From Streptomyces sp. CB02058 (GTDB lineage Bacteria; Actinomycetota; Actinomycetes; Streptomycetales; Streptomycetaceae), in assembly GCF_001905505.1 (NCBI RefSeq), contig NZ_LIPG01000002.1, positions 1,178,001 to 1,242,000 on the forward strand: 64,000 nucleotides of DNA. Direction: 5' to 3'. Position numbers and translations under genes: made by a program. This document shows, piece after piece, positions 28,486-36,792 of the stretch. The notes below the pieces were generated by a model. The model had not been told where the DNA came from. It searched no databases and worked only from the letters and a program-made list of their open reading frames with translations. Positions within the stretch are counted from its first letter, which is position 1, and each line of letters starts with the position of its first letter.

Positions 28486-29919
28486 ATGCGCCGAGCGAAA
28501 ATCGTTTGTACCCTGGGACCCGCAACCGACACATACGACCAGATCAAGGCACTGGTCGAAGCGGGAATGGACATCGCCCGCTTCAACCTCAGCCACGGCA
28601 CCTACGCCGAACACGAAGAGCGCTACCACCGTGTACGCAAAGCATCCGAGGAAACCGGTCGCAGCGTAGGAATCCTCGCCGACCTTCAAGGTCCGAAGAT
28701 CCGCCTCGGCCGCTTCGCCGAAGGCCCCGTACTCCTTGAACGCGGCGACGACTTCACCATCACCGTCGAGCCCATGGAGGGCGACCGCCACGCCTGCGGC
28801 ACGACCTACGACGGCCTCGCCGCCGACGTCACCACCGGCGAACGCATCCTCATCGACGACGGCCGCGTCACCCTCGAAGTCACCGGCGTCGACGGACCCC
28901 GCGTCCACACCACCGTCATCGAGGGCGGCATGGTCTCCGACCACAAGGGACTCAACCTCCCCGGTGTCGCCGTCTCCGTCCCCGCCCTCTCCGAGAAGGA
29001 CATCGAAGACCTCCGCTGGGCCCTGCGCACCGGCGCGGACATCATCGCCCTCTCCTTCGTGCGCACCGGACGCGACATCGACGACGTCCACCGCGTCATG
29101 AAGGAGGAGAACCGTCACCTCCCCGTCATCGCCAAGGTGGAGAAGCCCCAGGCCGTCGACAACATCGACGACATCGTCGCCGCCTTCGACGGCATCATGG
29201 TCGCCCGCGGCGACCTCGGCGTCGAAATGCCCCTGGAGCAGGTCCCGATCGTCCAGAAGCGCGCGATCAAACTGGCCAAGCGCAACGCCAAGCCGGTCAT
29301 CGTCGCCACCCAGATGCTGGACTCGATGATCGACAACTCCCGGCCCACCCGCGCCGAGGCCTCCGACGTCGCCAACGCCGTCATCGACGGCACCGACGCG
29401 GTGATGCTCTCCGGCGAGACCAGCGTCGGCAAGTACCCCGTCGAGACCGTCCGCACCATGGCCCGCATCGTCGAAGCCGCCGAGGAGGACATCCTCGCCA
29501 AGGGCCTCCCGCCCCTCACCGACCGCAACAAGCCCCGCACCCAGGGCGGCGCGGTCGCGCGCGCGGCAGCTGAGATGGGCGACTTCCTCGGAGCCAAGTT
29601 CCTGGTGGCTTTCACCCAGAGCGGCGACACGGTCAAGCGCCTCTCCCGCTACCGCTCCCCGATCCCGCTCCTGGCCTTCACCCCGGACAGGGAGACCCGC
29701 GCGCAGCTGAACCTGACGTGGGGCGTCGAGACGTTCCTCGGGCCGCACGTGGACTCGACGGACGCGATGGTGGCGCAGGTGGACGAGGAGCTGCTGCGGA
29801 TCGGCCGCTGCCAGAAGGGCGACATCGTGGTCATCACGGCGGGCTCGCCGCCCGGGGTCGCGGGCTCGACGAACCTGGTACGGGTGCACCACATCGGCGA
29901 GGACGACAGCCCGAAGTGA
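28486..29919 (+). CDS. pyk: Pyruvate kinase
   Basis: 477 aa, the full length of bacterial pyruvate kinase; converts phosphoenolpyruvate plus ADP to pyruvate and ATP, the last step of glycolysis. N-terminal KIVCTLGPAT, MDIARFNLSHG, LQGPKIR, the catalytic-lysine signature VIAKVEKPQAVDNID, MVARGDLGVE, and the C-terminal allosteric domain (AFTQSGDTVKRLSRYR, TWGVETFL) are all there. The start looks leaderless. The base composition of the coding strand changes from C-rich to G-rich at about 29.55 kb although the frame is intact. It is one of probably two pyk genes in a Streptomyces genome (family knowledge). Confidence 0.97.
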   Translation: MRRAKIVCTLGPATDTYDQIKALVEAGMDIARFNLSHGTYAEHEERYHRVRKASEETGRSVGILADLQGPKIRLGRFAEGPVLLERGDDFTITVEPMEGDRHACGTTYDGLAADVTTGERILIDDGRVTLEVTGVDGPRVHTTVIEGGMVSDHKGLNLPGVAVSVPALSEKDIEDLRWALRTGADIIALSFVRTGRDIDDVHRVMKEENRHLPVIAKVEKPQAVDNIDDIVAAFDGIMVARGDLGVEMPLEQVPIVQKRAIKLAKRNAKPVIVATQMLDSMIDNSRPTRAEASDVANAVIDGTDAVMLSGETSVGKYPVETVRTMARIVEAAEEDILAKGLPPLTDRNKPRTQGGAVARAAAEMGDFLGAKFLVAFTQSGDTVKRLSRYRSPIPLLAFTPDRETRAQLNLTWGVETFLGPHVDSTDAMVAQVDEELLRIGRCQKGDIVVITAGSPPGVAGSTNLVRVHHIGEDDSPK

Positions 29920-30138
29920 CGGTCGTCAGTACTTCGGCCCGACGTGAGCGTCCATGAGGGCTACGGACGCCCGTCGGGCTACGGAGGTGCCGAACGGGCC
30001 GCAGGCGAAGGTGGTGTCGTCGAAACGGGCGGCACTCCCGAAGGGGCCGGGCTGAGGCTGGTGCGGAGACGCACGGGTCGGTACCCGGATCAGGTGAAGC
30101 GTTTGAACTCTTGCTCAACCTTGGAATCCAAGGAAAAG
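29920..30138. other. Gap between pyk and the tRNA-like gene
   Basis: About 220 bp without a supported gene. The last 40 bp are AT-rich for this genome and hold a 15-bp palindrome, CCTTGGAATCCAAGG (30119-30133), five bases beyond the 3' end of the tRNA-like gene. I see no terminator for pyk. Confidence 0.5.
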
Positions 30139-30213
30139 TACCCCGAGTCGGACTCGAACCGACACTGTATGGGTTTTGAATCCATTGTCTCTAACCAATT
30201 GGACTACCGGGGC
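30139..30213 (-). tRNA. tRNA-like gene, anticodon CAA (nominal Leu), atypical
   Basis: 75 nt fold as a class I cloverleaf. Acceptor GCCCCGG pairs with TCGGGGT, with G-U at both ends (1-72 and 7-66). The D-arm GTCC...AGAC has only three clean pairs. The anticodon arm ATGGA-TTCAAAA-CCCAT has an A-C mismatch next to the loop, U33 present and anticodon CAA. The variable loop is 5 nt (ACAGT), and the T-arm GTCGG-TTCGAGT-CCGAC is perfect. CCA is not encoded. A leucine tRNA should have a long variable arm, so this is either a non-standard tRNA or a decaying copy. The strand is set by the T-loop. Confidence 0.7.
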
Positions 30214-30269
30214 GCGATGAATCGAAGATTTACTTCGACCCGCTGATGATCCAGCTTATCGTAGCTAGG

Positions 30270-30275
30270 TAGGCT
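30270..30275 (+). promoter_or_regulatory. Candidate -10 box for the ANTAR regulator
   Basis: TAGGCT, giving a start near 30282 and a leader of about 30 nt that contains AAGGAG 6 nt before the GTG. The -35 region is not distinctive. Confidence 0.4.
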
Positions 30276-30312
30276 CTTGGGAGCAGTACCCCTGTCCTGA
30301 CCAAGGAGTCCC

Positions 30313-30969
30313 GTGACCACCCCCGAGTCGCCCCAGCCCGTAGACGCCGTCGACGACGACAAGTCGCACGTCCCGCCGCTGACGACCCGTGTCGTCATCG
30401 CCGAGGACGAGGCGCTCATCCGCCTCGACCTCAAGGAGATGCTGGAGGAGGAGGGCTACTCCGTCGTCGGCGAGGCCGGGGACGGGCAGCAGGCCGTCGA
30501 GCTGGCCCGGGAGCACCGGCCGGACCTGGTGATCCTCGATGTGAAGATGCCGGTCCTCGACGGGATCTCCGCCGCCGAGAAGATCGCCGAGGAGTCCATC
30601 GCCCCGGTCCTGATGCTCACCGCGTTCTCGCAGCGCGATCTCGTCGAGCGGGCGCGGGACGCTGGTGCGATGGCGTACCTGGTGAAGCCGTTCAGCAAGA
30701 GCGACGTGGTCCCGGCCATCGAGATGGCCGTGTCCCGGTTCGCCGAGCTGAAGGCGCTGGAGAGCGAGATCGCGGACCTGTCGCAGCGGCTGGAGACCCG
30801 GAAGCTGGTGGACCGGGCGAAGAGCATCCTCCAGACGGATTACGGGCTCTCCGAGCCGGCCGCGTTCCGCTGGATCCAGAAGACGTCGATGGACCGCCGG
30901 ATGTCCATGCAGCAGCTGGCCGAGGCGCTGATCGAGGACGCCGAGGAGAAGAAGAAGGCCGCCGAGTAG
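30313..30969 (+). CDS. pdtaR: ANTAR-domain response regulator, PdtaR-like
   Basis: 218 aa. Receiver domain at residues ~25-140 with the acidic pocket (IAEDEA), phospho-acceptor aspartate in LVILDVKMP, TAFSQRD and the conserved lysine in YLVKPFS. A coiled-coil linker (ELKALESEIADLSQRLETRK) leads to the ANTAR RNA-binding domain (LVDRAKSILQTDYGLSEPAAFRWIQ...MSMQQLAEALI). In mycobacteria PdtaR, phosphorylated by the kinase PdtaS, binds paired-hairpin RNAs to antiterminate. No kinase is adjacent here. GTG start with AAGGAG 6 nt upstream. It ends in a 19-bp terminator shared with the convergent liv operon. Confidence 0.92.
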   Translation: MTTPESPQPVDAVDDDKSHVPPLTTRVVIAEDEALIRLDLKEMLEEEGYSVVGEAGDGQQAVELAREHRPDLVILDVKMPVLDGISAAEKIAEESIAPVLMLTAFSQRDLVERARDAGAMAYLVKPFSKSDVVPAIEMAVSRFAELKALESEIADLSQRLETRKLVDRAKSILQTDYGLSEPAAFRWIQKTSMDRRMSMQQLAEALIEDAEEKKKAAE

Positions 30970-30987
30970 GCGCGTACGCAGGCGACG

Positions 30988-31029
30988 AGAAGGGCCTGCC
31001 CCCGGAGGTGTCCGGGGGCAGGCCCTTCT
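30988..31029. terminator. Bidirectional 19-bp terminator
   Basis: Perfect 19-bp stem (30988-31006 with 31011-31029) around loop GGTG, between the convergent ANTAR regulator and livF. Strong enough to stop transcripts from both sides. Confidence 0.88.
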
Positions 31030-31044
31030 GGTGTGCTCGGGTGC

Positions 31045-31761
31045 TCAGTCCTCGCCGAGGTAGGCCTTGCGGACCGATTCGTCGTGGAGCAGGTCGGCGC
31101 CGGTGCCGGAGAGGACGACCTTGCCGACCTCCATGACGTGGCCCTGGTCCGCGAGGGAGAGGGCCGCCTGGGCGTTCTGCTCGACGAGCAGGATCGTGGT
31201 GCCCGAGGCCTTGAGCTCGACGATGGTCTCCATGATCTTCTGCATCATGATCGGGGAGAGGCCCATGGAGGGCTCGTCGAGCATGAGCAGCTTGGGCTGG
31301 GACATGAGCGCGCGTCCCATGGCGAGCATCTGCTGTTCGCCTCCGGAGAGGGTTCCGGCGGCCTGCTTCCGGCGTTCCCCGAGGATGGGGAAGAGGTCGT
31401 AGGCGCGCTGGACGTCCTTCTCGATGCCTGCCTTGTCGTTGCGGAGGTAGGCGCCGAGGAGGAGGTTCTCGGCGATCGTCAGCCGGGGGAAGATGTGGCG
31501 TCCCTCGGGGGAGTGGGCGATGCCCAGGGAGACGATCTTGTGTGCCGGGATGCCCGTGAGCGGCTTGCCCTCGAAGAGGATGCGGCCGCCGGCGGGCTTG
31601 AGCAGTCCGGAGAGGGTGCGCAGGGTGGTGGTCTTGCCCGCGCCGTTGGTGCCGATGAGGGTGACGACCTGGCCGGCCTCGACGGTGAAGGAGATGCCCT
31701 TGACGGCTTCGATCTTGCCGTAGGCGACGCGGAGGTCTTCGACCTCGAGCAGTGCGGTCAT
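31045..31761 (-). CDS. livF: Branched-chain amino acid ABC transporter ATPase LivF
   Basis: 238 aa ATP-binding subunit. Walker A GTNGAGKTT, signature TLSGGEQQM, Walker B LLMLDEPSMGLSP, and the C-terminal AQAALSLADQGHVMEVGKVVLSG are as expected for LivF. With LivG it powers uptake of leucine, isoleucine, valine or related amino acids through LivH/LivM. Its ATG overlaps the livG stop (ATGA). It is the last gene of the operon, closed by the shared terminator. Confidence 0.96.
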   Translation of the reverse strand: MTALLEVEDLRVAYGKIEAVKGISFTVEAGQVVTLIGTNGAGKTTTLRTLSGLLKPAGGRILFEGKPLTGIPAHKIVSLGIAHSPEGRHIFPRLTIAENLLLGAYLRNDKAGIEKDVQRAYDLFPILGERRKQAAGTLSGGEQQMLAMGRALMSQPKLLMLDEPSMGLSPIMMQKIMETIVELKASGTTILLVEQNAQAALSLADQGHVMEVGKVVLSGTGADLLHDESVRKAYLGED

Positions 31762-32723
31762 CGGGTGTCCTCCTCCTCGGTGCGGGTGGTCTCGGTGTCG
31801 TCGGTGGCGGGGGTTTCCGCCGTGGCGGCCGGGGTTTTGGCCTTGTCCGTGCTCGCGGGGGTCGCTGCCTTGGCGGTGCTCGCCGCCGATGCTTCGGCTG
31901 CCTCGACCTCGGCGGCTTCTTCGGCGCCGGGGGCGCCTTCGAAGGGGGTGCCGAGGTAGGCGGCGACGACGCGTTCGTCGCCCTGGACGACGGGGGCGGT
32001 GCCCTCGACGAGTTTCTCGCCCTGGACGAGGACGGCGACGCGGTCGCAGAGGTTGAAGATGAACCGCATGTCGTGCTCGATGACGAGTACGGCGATGCCC
32101 TGGTCCCGGATGGCGAAGATGAGCTCTTCGGTGACGCGGGTTTCCTGGGGGTTCATGCCCGCGGTGGGCTCGTCCAGGAGGAGGAGTCCGGGGTCGCTGG
32201 CGAGGGCGCGGGCGATCTCCAGCTTGCGCTGGTCTCCGTAGGGGAGGTTCCGCGCGAGGTGGTCCGCCTTGTCCGCGAGGCCGATGAACTCCAGGAGTTC
32301 CATGGAGCGTTCGCGGCTGGCGTTCTCGGCCTTCTTGTAGCCGGGGAGGCGCAGGAGGGCGGACCAGAGCCCTTCCTTGGTCCTGGTGTGGCGTCCGACG
32401 AGGACGTTCTCCAGGACGGTCATGTTGGCGAAGAGCCGGATGTTCTGGAAGGTGCGGGCGATGCCTGCCTGGGTGACGAGGTGGGGCTTGGGCGGCAGGA
32501 CGGTGCCCTTGTAGCTGACCTTGCCCTCGGTGGGGACGTAGAGGCCGGTGAGGCAGTTGAAGAAGGTGGTCTTGCCGGCGCCGTTGGGTCCGATGAGGCC
32601 GACGATCTCGCCCGCGTTGACGGTGAGGTTGACGTCGCGCACGGCGGTGAGGCCGCCGAACCGCATGGTGACGCCGCTCGCGTCGAGGACCGTGGTGCCG
32701 GTGGGTGTGTCTGTCTTGGTCAT
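31758..32723 (-). CDS. livG: Branched-chain amino acid ABC transporter ATPase LivG
   Basis: 321 aa. Walker A GPNGAGKTTFFNCLTGLY, signature NLPYGDQRKLEIARA, Walker B LLLLDEPTAGMNPQE, and the LivG-specific DMRFIFNLCDRVAVL. The normal LivG fold ends near residue 258 (YLGTPFEG); a further ~60 residues are Ala/Thr/Glu-rich and acidic, with no structure predicted by eye. The ATG at 32723 is used; a GTG at 32732 overlaps the livM stop as GTGA and is an alternative. Coupled to livM upstream and livF downstream. Confidence 0.94.
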   Translation of the reverse strand: MTKTDTPTGTTVLDASGVTMRFGGLTAVRDVNLTVNAGEIVGLIGPNGAGKTTFFNCLTGLYVPTEGKVSYKGTVLPPKPHLVTQAGIARTFQNIRLFANMTVLENVLVGRHTRTKEGLWSALLRLPGYKKAENASRERSMELLEFIGLADKADHLARNLPYGDQRKLEIARALASDPGLLLLDEPTAGMNPQETRVTEELIFAIRDQGIAVLVIEHDMRFIFNLCDRVAVLVQGEKLVEGTAPVVQGDERVVAAYLGTPFEGAPGAEEAAEVEAAEASAASTAKAATPASTDKAKTPAATAETPATDDTETTRTEEEDTR

Positions 32724-32728
32724 GGTGG

Positions 32729-34525
32729 TCACGCCCCCGCCTTCGTGGTGCCGGCGGCCGTGTCGGTGAGTGGTGTGTCCGGTGGTACGTCGAGCTGGCC
32801 GGTCTCGTGGAATTCGAGCTGCTTCCTGCGGTCGGCCACCAGGCCTTCGGGACGGAAGCGCATCAGGAGGATGAGGGCGATTCCGAAGAGGAAGAGCTGG
32901 TAGTCCTGCATGAACTGGAGCTTGGCCGGGATGAGGTAGAGCAGCGCGGCGCCGACCAGGGGTCCGCTGAGGGTTCCCATGCCGCCGAGGATGACGGCGG
33001 CGAGGAGGAACGCGGAGTTCGGAGGCACGGAGCCGGCGAACTGGTACTGCTCCGGGGTGACCGTGTAGGAGACGTGTGCCTGCACGGTTCCGGCGAGGCC
33101 GGCGAGGGTGGCGCCGAGGGCGAAGGCGAGCAGCTTGAGCCGGAAGGCGTTGATGCCCATGGCGGTGGCCGCTGTCTCGTCCTCGCGGATGGCGACCCAG
33201 GCGCGGCCGATGCGGGACTCTCCGGAGCGTCGGAAGACGAGGACGACGACGGCGGTGAAGAGGAGCATCAGCAGGTAGTAGTTGGCGGACCTGCCGAGGG
33301 TGATGCCGCCGATGTCGTGGCTGATTCCGAAGTCGAAGCCGAGGAGCTTGAGGTCGGGGATGCTGGGGATGCCCTGGGAGCCGTTGGTGAGGTCGGGGCC
33401 GCTGACGCCGTTGAGGGCGTTGACGGTGAGCCGGAAGATCTCTCCGAATCCGAGGGTGACGATGGCGAGGTAGTCGCCGCGGAGGCGGAGTGTGGGTGCT
33501 CCGATGACGACGCCGAAGACGAGCGAGGCGGCGGCTCCGGTGAGCACGGCGGCCCAGAAGGGGAACTGGACGCCGACGGGGGAGAGGGGGCTGCCGGAGA
33601 CGAGTGCCGCGGCGTAGGCGCCGACGCCGAGGAAGGCGACGTAGCCGAGGTCGAGGAGGCCGGCGAGGCCGACGACGACGTTGAGGCCGAGTGCGACGGT
33701 CGCGAAGATGAGGATGTTGGCGCCGATGAGGGCGTATTCCTCGTTCTGCTGGGTGAAGGGGAAGCAGAAGGCTGCGACGAGTGCGGCGCACAGGGTGACG
33801 TTGCGGTGCTTCGAGGTCAGCGCGGTGACGCGGGCGATGACGCCGGCCCGGGTGAGTGCGGTGAAGCCGAAGGCGACGGCGAGGACGTAGCCGATGAAGA
33901 GTTCGGCGTACTCGGTGTCGATGCCGTAGGTGAAGACCTCGAGCGCGACGCCGAAGGCTCCGGCGATGATCAGGATTTCGGCCCAGGAGGGGAGTGCCTT
34001 GGCGCGGGCGGGTGCCGGTGCGCGGAGGCTGTCGCGGAATCGCTGGAGTGCGTTCGGGTTGGTGGTGTCGTCCTGGGGCTGGTCGTTGGGGAGTCCGAGG
34101 GCCGCGGCGACGGCGATGACGGCGCCGATGAGGCTGACCCAGGCTCCGGGCTCGAGTTCGATCAGTCCGAGGAGGTTGCCGTTGTCGTCCTTGGTGACGA
34201 TGACGGCGATGACGGTGTAGGCGGTGGTGACGAAGGTGCCGAGGGCGGCGAGCCGCACGGGGCTGTTGGTGCCGCCGGGGGTGAGCCAGCGCAGGCCCTT
34301 GATGCCGTAGCCCGAGAGGGCGAGGAGCAGGGTGAGTGCTGCGCTGATGAGGGTGAGGACCTGGAGGCCGCCGGGGTAGCCGGTGACGGTGAGGTCGCCG
34401 GGGAAGGTGTCGGTGTAGGTCCAGGCGAGGAAGGTGCCGATGAGGGCGAGCGCGGCGCCGGTCGTGGCGGTGGCGCGGGCTGCCGTGGTGGGCAGCGGGA
34501 TGAGGGCGGCGTTGGTCGTGGTCAT
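32729..34525 (-). CDS. livM: Branched-chain amino acid ABC permease LivM, long form
   Basis: 598 aa membrane permease. The conserved LivM domain begins near residue 270 (IGANILIFATVALGLNVVVG, LLDLGYVAFLGVGAYAAAL) and includes GAPTLRLRGDYLAIVTLGFGE, the loop contacting the ATPase, and FVGSVPP-like FAGSVPPNS further on. Ahead of it lie about 270 extra residues with roughly six hydrophobic segments (for example ATTGAALALIGTFLAWTY) that standard LivM lacks. ATG 34525 is the first start after the livH stop, 5 bp away. The role of the extension is unknown. Confidence 0.92.
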   Translation of the reverse strand: MTTTNAALIPLPTTAARATATTGAALALIGTFLAWTYTDTFPGDLTVTGYPGGLQVLTLISAALTLLLALSGYGIKGLRWLTPGGTNSPVRLAALGTFVTTAYTVIAVIVTKDDNGNLLGLIELEPGAWVSLIGAVIAVAAALGLPNDQPQDDTTNPNALQRFRDSLRAPAPARAKALPSWAEILIIAGAFGVALEVFTYGIDTEYAELFIGYVLAVAFGFTALTRAGVIARVTALTSKHRNVTLCAALVAAFCFPFTQQNEEYALIGANILIFATVALGLNVVVGLAGLLDLGYVAFLGVGAYAAALVSGSPLSPVGVQFPFWAAVLTGAAASLVFGVVIGAPTLRLRGDYLAIVTLGFGEIFRLTVNALNGVSGPDLTNGSQGIPSIPDLKLLGFDFGISHDIGGITLGRSANYYLLMLLFTAVVVLVFRRSGESRIGRAWVAIREDETAATAMGINAFRLKLLAFALGATLAGLAGTVQAHVSYTVTPEQYQFAGSVPPNSAFLLAAVILGGMGTLSGPLVGAALLYLIPAKLQFMQDYQLFLFGIALILLMRFRPEGLVADRRKQLEFHETGQLDVPPDTPLTDTAAGTTKAGA

Positions 34526-34530
34526 CCGTA

Positions 34531-35460
34531 TCACGCCCTGTCCGCGACGCGTTCGCCCAGGAGGCCTTGCGGGCGTATGAGGAGGACGAGGATGAGGAGG
34601 GCGAAGGCCCATACGTCCTTCCAGGCGCCGCCTCCGAAGAGTTCCATGCCGGGAACTTCGCTCATGTAGCCGGTGGCGAGGGCTTCGGCGACGCCGAGGA
34701 CGACTCCGCCGAGCATGGCGCCGTAGATGTTGCCGATCCCGCCGAGCACGGCGGCGGTGAAGGCCTTGAGGCCCATGATGAAGCCCATACGGAAGCCGAT
34801 CTGGCCGTTCTTGAGCCCGTAGGCGACGGCGGCGACGGCGGCGAACGCGGCACCGATGGCGAAGGCCATGACGATGATGCGGTCGGTGTTGATGCCCATG
34901 AGCTTGGCGGTGTCGGGGTCCTGCGAGGTGGCCTGCATGCCGCGGCCGGCGCGCGTCTTGGAGACGAAGAGGCCGAGGGCGAGCATGCAGACGGGTGCGG
35001 CGATCAGGACGAAGAGGTCGCCGCGCTGGATGTGGGCGCCGAAGATGTCGATCGCTTCACCCTTGAACTGGGGGAAGGAGCGGTCCTTCGTGGCGTCCGG
35101 GTACCACATCCACACTGCCTGCTGGAGTGCGAGGGAGAGGCCGATCGCGGTGATGAGGGGGGCTAGGCGTGGCGCGCTGCGCAGTGGCCGGTAGGCGAAG
35201 CGTTCGGCGGCGACGCTGACGGCGACGGAGCATATGACTCCGCCGGCGATCATGAGGGGTATCGCAGCGAGCAGGGAGAGTCCGGACGGAAGCCCGAGGT
35301 AGACCGTGAGGGCTCCGAAGCCCCCGATCATGAAGATCTCGCCGTGTGCGAAGTTGATGAGCTGGATGATTCCGTAGACCATCGTGTAGCCGATCGCGAT
35401 GAGACCGTACATCGCGCCGAGGATGAGTCCATTGGCCAGCTGTTGCGGCAGTTCGTTCAC
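34531..35460 (-). CDS. livH: Branched-chain amino acid ABC permease LivH
   Basis: 309 aa, eight or so membrane helices. N-terminal QLANGLILGAMYGLIAIGYTMVYGIIQLINFAHGE is the LivH hallmark; the ATPase-coupling loop RAGRGMQATSQDPDTAKLMGI and VLGGIGNIYGAMLGGVVLGVAEALA follow. It pairs with LivM to form the pore. It follows livK in the operon after a gap of about 105 bp that contains a 15-bp hairpin, and precedes livM by 5 bp. Confidence 0.96.
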   Translation of the reverse strand: MNELPQQLANGLILGAMYGLIAIGYTMVYGIIQLINFAHGEIFMIGGFGALTVYLGLPSGLSLLAAIPLMIAGGVICSVAVSVAAERFAYRPLRSAPRLAPLITAIGLSLALQQAVWMWYPDATKDRSFPQFKGEAIDIFGAHIQRGDLFVLIAAPVCMLALGLFVSKTRAGRGMQATSQDPDTAKLMGINTDRIIVMAFAIGAAFAAVAAVAYGLKNGQIGFRMGFIMGLKAFTAAVLGGIGNIYGAMLGGVVLGVAEALATGYMSEVPGMELFGGGAWKDVWAFALLILVLLIRPQGLLGERVADRA

Positions 35461-35494
35461 CGCAGGGCCTCCGTGGAGTGGTTCGGATATGGCA

Positions 35495-35527
35495 CCGCGC
35501 GGGAGCGCTCGTAGCGCTCCCGCGCGG
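35495..35527 (-). promoter_or_regulatory. Intercistronic stem-loop between livK and livH
   Basis: Perfect 15-bp stem (35495-35509 with 35513-35527) and a 3-nt loop, 38 bp after the livK stop and without a T-run. Such hairpins between a binding-protein gene and its permease genes often protect the upstream message and attenuate the rest, giving excess binding protein. Confidence 0.6.
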
Positions 35528-35565
35528 GTTGTGTGCGTGCGCTGTGCTGTGGGTCCTCGGTGGAC

Positions 35566-36792
35566 CTACTTGACGGCCTCGCTGAGCTTGGAGACCCACT
35601 TGCCGCCGGTGACCTGGTAGGCGGTCATGAGGGTGTTGGTGGTGTCGCCGTACTCGTCGAAGGCGACGGGGCCGGTGACGCCCTCGAAGCTGACCTTGGC
35701 CATGGCGTCCAGGACCTTGGCGCGGGCGTCGTCGGGGAGCTTTCCGTCGTTCTCGGCGACGACTGCCTTGACGGCCTCGATGATGGACCAGGTGGCGTCG
35801 TAGGTGCCGCCGCCGTAGGCCTCGTAGGCGTCCTTGTAACCGGCGGTCTTGTAGTCGGCGATGAACTTCTTGGCGGAGTCCAGCTCCTCGACGGGCTTGC
35901 CGACGGAGGTGGCGATGTCGCCTTCGGCCTTCTTGTTGAGCTTGATGAAGTCGGCGCTGTACATGCCGTCGCCGCCCATGAGGGGGATCTTCACGCTGTC
36001 CTTGAGCTGCTGGCTCAGGGGCGCGCCGGCGGGGTACTCACCGCCGTAGTAGACGGCCTTGGCGCCGGAGCTCTTGACCTTGGTGACGACGGAGTTGAAG
36101 TCGCGGTCGTCGGGGTTGATGTGGTCGGTGCCGACGATCTTGCCGCCGAGCTCGGTGAAGGTCGCCTTGAAGGAGGCGGCGAGGCCCGCACCGTAGGGCT
36201 TCTGGTCGTCGATGAGGTAGACGTCCTTGACCTTGGCGGTCTTGAACAGGTAGTTCGCGGCGAAGGCGCCCTGGATCGCGTCCGTGGTGGCGGTGCGGAA
36301 GTAGGCCGCGTAGGGGCGCTTCTTGTCGCCGGTCTTCCAGTTGTTGCCCTGGGTCAGCTCCGTGCCGGTGTTGGCGGGGGAGACCTGGGTGAGCTTGGCG
36401 TCGGTGAAGGGCTTCTGCATCGACTGGGCCACGCCGGAGTTCAGCGGGCCGACGACGCCGAGGAGGTCCTTGTTGCCGATGAACTTCTGGGCGTTCTGCT
36501 GGCCGACCGAGGGCTGCGCCTGGTCGTCGAGCGCCTGGAGCTCGAACTTGATGCCGGGGACGGTCTTGTCCTTGTTGGCGGTCTTGACGGCGAGGTCGGC
36601 GGAGTTCTTGATGCCGAGGCCGAGGGCGGAGAGGTCGCCGGTCAGGGGTGCGTCGACACCGATGACGACGGTCTGGGTGTCGCCGCCGCCGCTGCCGCTC
36701 TTGGAGTCGTCGTCGCGCGAGCCGCAGGCGGTGAGTGTCAGTGCTCCTGTGGTGAGCACTGTGGTGAGGATGAGCAAAGAACGGTGTCGCAC
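35566..36792 (-). CDS. livK: Branched-chain amino acid-binding lipoprotein LivK
   Basis: 408 aa extracellular solute-binding protein. Signal peptide RHRSLLILTTVLTTGALTL followed by the lipobox LTACGS, so it is lipid-anchored outside the membrane. Then a Ser/Gly linker and the periplasmic-binding type I fold (VVIGVDAPLTGDLSALG, VVGPLNSGVAQSMQKPF, YGAGLAASFKA, VYYGGEYPAGAP). It delivers branched-chain or similar amino acids to LivHM. The GTG at 36792 with AAAGGA 6 nt upstream is preferred to the ATG 25 codons earlier, because it begins at the signal peptide. First gene of the operon. Confidence 0.95.
   Translation of the reverse strand: MRHRSLLILTTVLTTGALTLTACGSRDDDSKSGSGGGDTQTVVIGVDAPLTGDLSALGLGIKNSADLAVKTANKDKTVPGIKFELQALDDQAQPSVGQQNAQKFIGNKDLLGVVGPLNSGVAQSMQKPFTDAKLTQVSPANTGTELTQGNNWKTGDKKRPYAAYFRTATTDAIQGAFAANYLFKTAKVKDVYLIDDQKPYGAGLAASFKATFTELGGKIVGTDHINPDDRDFNSVVTKVKSSGAKAVYYGGEYPAGAPLSQQLKDSVKIPLMGGDGMYSADFIKLNKKAEGDIATSVGKPVEELDSAKKFIADYKTAGYKDAYEAYGGGTYDATWSIIEAVKAVVAENDGKLPDDARAKVLDAMAKVSFEGVTGPVAFDEYGDTTNTLMTAYQVTGGKWVSKLSEAVK

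Noticed and set aside
30139..30213. tRNA-Gln(TTG) on the plus strand, since TTTTGAA looks like its anticodon loop
   Set aside because: The T-loop (TTCGAGT) and T-stem are in the right order only on the minus strand.
29550..30300. Replication origin at the skew switch
   Set aside because: No dnaA, dnaN or DnaA-box cluster is seen; Streptomyces oriC lies by dnaA. The skew pattern is reported only as a compositional observation.
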